This document shows, in pieces, positions 56,908 through 64,000 of a stretch of DNA of 64,000 nucleotides (positions within the stretch are counted from its first letter, which is position 1; every line of letters begins with the position of its first letter). This stretch comes from Anticarsia gemmatalis (taxonomy: Eukaryota; Arthropoda; Insecta; Lepidoptera; Erebidae), in contig NC_134754.1 in the NCBI RefSeq assembly GCF_050436995.1, forward strand, positions 7,557,001-7,621,000, read 5' to 3'. The notes beneath the pieces are model-generated. The model saw nothing but the letters and a program-made list of their open reading frames with translations, had not been told where the DNA came from and ran no database searches. The position numbers were made by a program, and so were the translations under genes.

Positions 56908-59040
56908 TTAACTAAGTTTCTGTGCTTGTATCGCGTACATCAAATGCTGGAATTGTGAAAAACTCCATTTGTTGGTGATTGGATTATATTGGATACCAAA
57001 TACTGATTCCACGTGGCAATCATCTGTAAAAAAATTGATATTAGCAATTAGATAACTGTGCAGAAAAAGAGCTTCATCGGTACATACCTATCGTTTTTGT
57101 TCAAAATGCTTGTTAATATAGCTTGTCGTTGAATGAATGTCAAATGTTCCATCCATACTCAATAAGTTTTTGTTTGATACTCAAACATGCATGTTTGAGT
57201 ATAACTACATACAATGGGTATATTTGAGCAGTGAGTTTTGCAATGCAAATTAACACATTGTTTGTTTTCACAGATTTTGAGTAAAGTCATCGAGTTCTGC
57301 CCACTGAATGATCTAATGTAGCTTGGTTTTAGCCTTAATTTTAACTCAACCGGTTAACAGGACATAAAATTACGATATAACTTTAACTATACTTACTTTT
57401 CTCTAACAAAAACGTGAGTTCATTGGGTGTGACGAATTTCTCATACTGATGTGCTCCTTTAGGTACAAATTTCAGTATATTTTCAGCAGCAAATATGACT
57501 ACGAACTGTGATAACCTAGTTCTGTTAGGTGTCGTGAAGAATATTCTACCACCAGGTTTCAATGTGTGTACACAAGATTTGACAAATAGTTCTTGATTAT
57601 TGACGTGTTCTATTACTTCTGAGGCTATGACTCCATCATAGTGGTTGGCAAACTCTTTTGCATGATCCTGTAAAATATTAATAACACATAAGTTATTTCT
57701 TTTGATAAACACATTGTCTTTCCTTTCATTAATAATGGTTCATTATTAAATTGAATTTTTTTTATTTTACTTTTTTTAAAAGTTAACACAACTACAATGT
57801 TAAAAAAGGCTACTGTGATTAGTATTAATATTCCTAATATATGTCAGAGAAGTTCAATAAAAATTAAATATTCAAACATTTGTTACATACCTCAATTGTG
57901 ATATTATGATAAGTAGGTTTGTTTTCAGCTATCTTTGGATCTACATGACTATGTTGCTGTGCTACTTGAATAAGCTCCTTGCTGGCATCAATACCTGTCA
58001 CTTTGGCACCAAGCCTCGCTAAGCCCTGGAAAGAAAATACAAAAAAATAAGTATTTCATTTACTTATAAATATTCTTAAGTTTATACTTATGCTACTTAT
58101 ATACTTTTAGACAATTCACATTAATATTTTTTATGCCCTTTTTAATAGAAAAAAACTAGTCTTTGAATACACTCATGTATTCAAAGACTAGTTTTCGCCA
58201 TTTAGGTGTGGGTTAAGTAGAAATATCACTATAGCACCTGGCCCTGCATGGCTTTCACTATTACTATTGCAAAATCTAAGTATGGGTAGTAATAATAACT
58301 AAACTAAAATTCAGCGCTCAAATTGTTTATAAAAATACAATGGGTTGTCTCACCTCTGAAAGGATGCCACCACCACAGCCAACATCTAAAATTGTTTTGT
58401 CTTTCAGTGGTTGTAATGATCTCTCCTCAGTTGAACATTGTACTAGACCATCTCTCACAAAAGGTACCCTGTAAAAAAACAGACAGACATTTTAAAAATG
58501 AATTATGTCATTTGCTTTCAGTACTTACTGTGGTTTATTTAATTTTATAAAGCATGGGATAATAAACAAGGTGAATACTTTTGATGTGAAGAATGATATC
58601 AACTAATAAATTGTATCAGCTGATTTAACCCCTACTATTTTTAATAATATAGTAGTATAAGGGTAGCTATAAAAAAGTTAGGTGCGTTACTTCATTATGG
58701 AAATCTACTAACTTGGGCTCACCTTATTGTATTCATTCTGTGCAGTAAAGATAAACTTCCATTGGGGTTCCACCAATCGTCCATTTCTTTTGAAAATAGT
58801 TCCACATCTGATGCATCTATGGTGGACGTAGCAGCTTGTGCATTTTGATCACTATTTCTTTGAATAGATCTTGTGTTGCAAAATCCCCATCTAGGCATAT
58901 TAGATGCTGTAGCAATACCCCTGAAGAATAAAATATGTTAATGATTATATTTTTTATGAATACATTTCAATAACAAGAACCAAATAATATACGTACATAG
59001 TTTTATCAATAATACTTCTACTTAATTTCCAAGACCACAT
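56908..59040 (-). CDS. Coq3: COQ3-type ubiquinone O-methyltransferase, tandem copy 3
   Basis: Coding exons are 58997-59040, 58723-58920, 58354-58468, 57891-58025, 57397-57667 and 56908-57023, totalling 879 nt and 292 residues. It starts MWSWKLSRSIID, basic and suitable for mitochondrial import. Core features are WWNPNG (Asp to Asn relative to copies 1 and 2), DVGCGGGILSE, GIDASKELIQVA, SEVIEHVNNQELF and KPGGRIFFTTPNR. The C-terminus QAQKLS differs from the RKLC of copies 1 and 2. It is the most upstream copy, with the shortest introns. Which copy keeps the ancestral role is not decidable here. Confidence 0.86.
58152..58195. repeat. Perfect 20-bp hairpin with 4-nt loop
   Basis: Left arm 58152-58171 (AAAACTAGTCTTTGAATACA), loop CTCA, and an exact complementary right arm 58176-58195. 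It lies in intron 3 of COQ3 copy 3. Confidence 0.75.
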
Positions 59041-62000
59041 TTTTGTTTATGTTATTTGTTTCTAAATAGTAATCTTAATCAAGCCGGCTAAGTCAAGTTT
59101 TGTTTGTAATAGTAAAACCTGAAATATTCATATAACCTAAATATTTCAATTGACAGTACTGACACTGACAAGTGACAAATAACTAAACTAGAGGTAGGTA
59201 CACTTTTCCTAGACTATTTAGTCGATTGTAACTAACATTTACGAAATCCAAAACTCTAAGTTAAATTGTATCAAGCTTTGAAAAACGGCTAAGCTTGGAA
59301 CATTGAAGTGAATATTTAATGCTGTGTTTACAAATTAAGTACGATTATAAAAATAAATGTTTATTATTTGAACTTATTACTGTCCTACAGCATCATAAGT
59401 TTGAAGCATCATAGAATGAGAGGACTCACGCCTAACTCTTTCACGTCCTCTAATCAAGTGAGCATGGAAGACTTTAAATAACTTAAAATAAACGATTGAG
59501 AATGTTCCTACGATAGAAACGAATAAGTACCTAATTATAATTAATTATCTAGTAAAACGATAATCACCACTTAACTAGTCCCAAAATACAATGAATACTT
59601 AAACTGCTGGTACCTGTTATCTGCGTGTTTCGGGTCGTGGACAGCCGTAGACTAGTCGTGTTAATCATTTTCATTGGAATATAAGAGAGTGACACGTGTG
59701 TACAATGTACCTACACAGTATCTTCTCACGAGTTAGCTATAGTTTGTTATTTAAATAATAGTTAAGGTTTCTCCACAATATGAGTGTTGCACTAGCGACG
59801 TTTAAAGTTCTGTGATGTTTGAATTAGACCTAAGTATAATCGGTTTACGTATTTTATGCGATTAGACCATTTTCCGGTATTTTGAAAAAATATTACTTAC
59901 TGACTATGCTGCTGTAAAATGTTGCACTAATGTAACATTACATTGATACATTATCCATGCTGTCACGAAAGGATAGTGTAAAAGAGTTCTTAGTTAGTCG
60001 AACTGATAAAACAATAGAAAAAGTAAGCGATCAGTTATTCACAGTGAGTGTTCTGCATTATTAACGCTATTTATTAACGTAGTTCATTTAATAGGCTAAG
60101 AAAAGCTATAAAGAGGTAGGTAGTTTTCAAAGAAGATAATTTAAATATTTAAGTTTAATTTATTTTGAATTAATAAGTACCTAGTTCATGGAATTTTACA
60201 GAAATAAGTTTTCTTAAATGGTTATAAACTATCTACCTAGGTACGATTGGTTAGTTTAAGGCTGGAACTCTAATAGATAGGTACTTACAAACTACAAAGT
60301 AATTGAGATTGCGGTTAAATAGATACACTTAAAGATTATTAACTTTTATGTTAACAATGGGATTAGTATGGTGTCACGTTGAAATGTATAACCATCTAAT
60401 CTTTGTATTATAGTTTTCTTTATAATGACGTTAAGAATAAAGAGTTAATGGCGTCGTTCCTCTAGTCAATGAAAAGTTGGTGATGTATTTTTTTTTTCAA
60501 CGATAACTCAGTGTCGACCTGGCTGGTTAAGTTTACAAATAAAAAAAAACTGACTTTTTTTAAATTTGACAACAGAGATTGTCAAGGAAAATTATTAAAA
60601 AAAAGATCTTCATATCCATCGTTAGTTTTGATGTTACTTTTGTTCAATTCTCAACATACAATTTATTAATCTTTTATACCATCAGTATGCAATATTATGT
60701 GGGATTTTTTTTGGTTATTGTCTCTCTAAGATTTGAGTAAAACTACCAAAAAAATGGGTATTGTTAACAAGGTTTACCTATTTATACTATAAACTCAGCA
60801 TACAGACAATTATTACAATACTACGACTACATTTCAGGTAGGTAAGTACCTATCTACGAAAAGGTCAACGGTCAGTGGACAGTTGAATTTAATAGAAGAG
60901 TATCTTTTTGTTTTAAGTTATGTTGGAGTCGACTTATTTTTTTCCAACAAGATAATAGAAGGAAAAAACACAAATTTACTTAGATTTTCCGGATGTGAGA
61001 CGAGTAATTACTCGGTCATGTCAAGTTGAACTTTGAGTCCAGTAAGAAAATCGTTCCCAGAACCCACAATTATCCCGTAATTTTATGCAAAATTTACCAT
61101 TGTGCGAACATACTTGAAAACTGTTTTTTTTTCTCTTAAAAAGACAATTACTAAACTATCGATAAAATCTTAAAGCCATGGGTTTTTAACATGCCTTTTA
61201 TAAAACAAAGAACGTAGTAAGCGAAGTACAGTTGCAGAGGCGAAGAACCGTCTGCCTATCTTAAAAAAATATAAATTACATTTTAATGAATATTCGGGTA
61301 ATGTGTAATTTGAGTGAAAATATAAGAAGTTCTTTCAATTATCGAAAAAATAAATTGTGGTAATTGTGTGGTTCATTGAAACTCTTGAAGTTGATCAGAT
61401 AGCTTGTAAGTATAACTAATAGTTTGACACAAGGAAACTTTAATAACATAATATTATTATATTAACCAACATTTATGGTGATCATAATGTGTGGTAGGTA
61501 AAAGCAGCAAATTATAAGTCAACGTCAAAGCAGTAGGTAATCAGTACAGCAATAATAAATTATCGCAATATTTCATTAAATATTTAACTAATAATGCTGC
61601 AGCAGGCTTGTTGATGTAACAAATGACGCAGCTATTTATAAACAAATCGTCCTACTCAGTAGCAATAATAAACCGAAAATTTTCCATTCAAATATTACCC
61701 GGAAACGATTCCGAGCATTAACTGAACGACACTGCATTAAAAAGTAAACAAAATTAATTTACTGAAGAGGGGAGACTTTTGATAATTCGCTTTCGCATTT
61801 GATGGCAGAAGTAATTCAAGAACAGTTGGTGCTGTCATAGCAATTAAGCATTAATCCATCATGCCGTTTCCCCTTACTTGCGTCACGCGTTGAGTTTTAT
61901 AGAAATTAGGAAGTGCTTGAAGTTTGTCTCCTCCGCAATTTTTTCGCTGTACAGACTATGAGCTATCGTTTCAGTCAGCAGTTAAATAAAGATCAATATT

Positions 62001-64000
62001 GAAATTATGTTATATTTTATTAGTCTATAACATTTTACTGTTGACATCTACTAGATGTATGCAAACGAAAAACTAATTTAACAGGCTCAAAGCGACACGG
62101 AGAGATTGCAAGGCCTCTAATTAAATGGCAAAGTTTTTCATCGCACGCGCTTTTCAACCCGTCCGTGAAGGCTTTGGCAGTGAAAACGTTCGTTATAAAT
62201 TATAACTAGAACCTACACCGGGACCGTATGGCCCTCCAACTTCATTCATTATGAAATCTTCTCGTTTTTGTATCGTGTTGAATGTAGAATGTAACGTATA
62301 TTACTTTTTATTTGTATTCCAATATAATGTGTACTTTTCTCTTTTTGCAGTCGTTTGGCGTGTGTCAAAAGAGCACAATTAATGATTTAATTATCTATTT
62401 ATTTAAAAGTTATTACACTTTTGCTATTATGTTTTAAATGAAGTTTTTTTTAAAGTAACTATTAATGTGGTTTTCCGAAGTCTCTCACTTAGTCGTAAAT
62501 AACTCCCGATTTAGATCAAGGCAAATTATATCTCCAGAATTGAAAAATTAGGTCTATTTCAAAATTTCCTAAATACGTACTGATAGATCATGCCCGCTAA
62601 CGAGTTTCCATTACAAATAAACCAGCCTCCTTCTGTTCTTAATTACCTAAGTTCTCAACAAAATTAATAACAATAATTAATTAGATCGATATCCGCTTGA
62701 ATACGCAACAAAATTAAATCAGTGATATTTTATTACTTAATCAAAAGCCTGTCAGAACATTGAGTTATGCATAAACTTCAACTAGAGCGGAAAATTAACC
62801 GCGAAACAAATTTAAAATTACATTTTCCGGTTCAATTTTACATCTTGCGGCTTAATTTTACAATGTCGTCTACAGATTACTGACTAAGTTCGCGACTCGA
62901 TTAATCAACTCGGCGACGTTTTGCCGTGTGATCGGAGTCGTTACCTTTATAAATCGACTAACATTAACTTACCTTATATTTGATGAATTCTTGTTTATGT
63001 AAACTAGTGCGTAATCGATATTTTTAATACTCTTTGTTAATATTTGACTTTTTTGTAAGTTAATGGTAGAATTTTTTTTTAACAGTTGCCTTATCTTGAT
63101 CCCTTCCATGCTAGCTTACCCGATATAATAGAAAACACACTGTTTTCGCACAGAATTATGGTTTTACATACAAAATTAGCTATTCACGCAACACTACAAA
63201 ACATAAGCTATTCACACATCTCTACCATTTGAAATCACACACACCTTTTGAAGCCACATAAAAATCTGTGGACCATTTGAGTAATAATTTCCTAACACTT
63301 TTCTCAGAACTTGAGTGTTTTTCCAGTAACCAACTCGATGCATAAGTTAGTAATTTTCTTTGCTAGTATACGTTTGCCTCTAGGTAAAAGGCATCTTAGG
63401 CCTGGATAGTCTATGTAGCAATACGGTGGTACGCCCAAATTCCTTCATTACTATTTCAATTATTAGAACATGAATAGGTCGACCTAACGACAGTGTCCCT
63501 TAATTTGATTAAACCTGTAAGACATAGGCCTTATTATTTTGTGGGTTTTAGGCCCACTGGTAATGATCTTAGGTTTCTTAATAATGTTAAATACTTACCA
63601 CGGCGGTTGAAGTTACCTCTCGGGTAAATCATTAAAACTCGGCCCGAATGGCTACTTTAGTAAACAAGAGTTGAAAAGAGAGATTTTACGTAAGATCTAA
63701 AATAGATTATAATTACTTATATACGGAAATTGTACGATTGTCAAGGTAGCATGGGCCGAAACGTCAAGTAGCCCAACGTAAAAATACGTGCCTGCGCTAA
63801 TTTGTTTCTCTTTGCGTTTGTAATTCTTTTACGAAAAAACTACTGGAAGTATTCAGATGAAACTTGGGACATGGGTAGTGTTATTTCAGGAAATCTTTTC
63901 ACGAGGACGAAATCGCGGGCAGAAGGTGGTCCTATTATTTAATAGACATACATACAACAGGAAGGTCTAAAAGTTAATATAGAAAATAATATAACATAAA
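59041..64000. other. 5-kb region with no recognised gene
   Basis: It holds the copy 3 promoter. I found no convincing exon on either strand. A GCCGAAACGTCAAG repeat (63735-63815) and a family-C Helitron-like 3' fragment (about 63830-63930, ending ACGAAATCGCGGGCAGAAG) lie near the right edge. Complex, less AT-biased stretches at about 61680-61960, 62070-62260 and 62780-62960 have no coding frame. Confidence 0.5.

Overview
This window is nuclear DNA from an insect, almost certainly a moth or butterfly. Supporting signs are short GT-AG introns in AT-rich DNA, a juvenile hormone epoxide hydrolase gene, several repeat families typical of Lepidoptera (Helitron-like elements ending in hairpin-CTAG, tRNA-headed SINEs, a SINE with a 5S-rRNA-like head), and an R1-clade LINE with high GC content. 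All genes were assembled by hand from splice sites and reading phase. The exon phases close exactly for every model given.

Layout. (1) 600-33449, + strand: 24 exons of a Dicer gene of the Dicer-2 type (siRNA and antiviral RNAi). It runs from helicase motif VI to the stop codon; the N-terminal helicase lies before the window. Two introns are very large. One (12488-20315) holds a complete juvenile hormone epoxide hydrolase gene on the opposite strand (14091-17166). The other (20505-29082) holds a full-length, apparently intact R1-clade retrotransposon (22603-28892) with a 16-bp target-site duplication. (2) 33450-36870: Dicer 3' region, including a 687-bp hAT-type non-autonomous element with an 8-bp target-site duplication. 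(3) 36878-39908, - strand: RpL18A, four coding exons. (4) 41188-44767, + strand: ADCK1, six coding exons. (5) 45816-48055, - strand: a four-exon gene for a 231-residue protein that I do not recognise, with a ubiquitin-like N-terminal half. (6) 48573-59040, - strand: three complete tandem copies of a COQ3-type O-methyltransferase gene, each with six coding exons and identical intron phases. (7) 59041-64000: no gene seen.

How the genes relate. Dicer-2 cuts dsRNA from viruses and transposons, and its own introns are packed with transposons and perfect hairpins. ADCK1 (UbiB family, the family of the coenzyme Q factor COQ8) lies close to the three COQ3 genes, so the right half of the window is rich in coenzyme-Q-type mitochondrial genes. 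RpL18A and ADCK1 are divergent across about 1.3 kb. ADCK1 and the unknown gene are convergent.

I did not find a prokaryote-style system or CRISPR. The most novel items are the unrecognised ubiquitin-like gene, the triplicated COQ3 locus, and a SINE that inserted just upstream of a Dicer splice acceptor.
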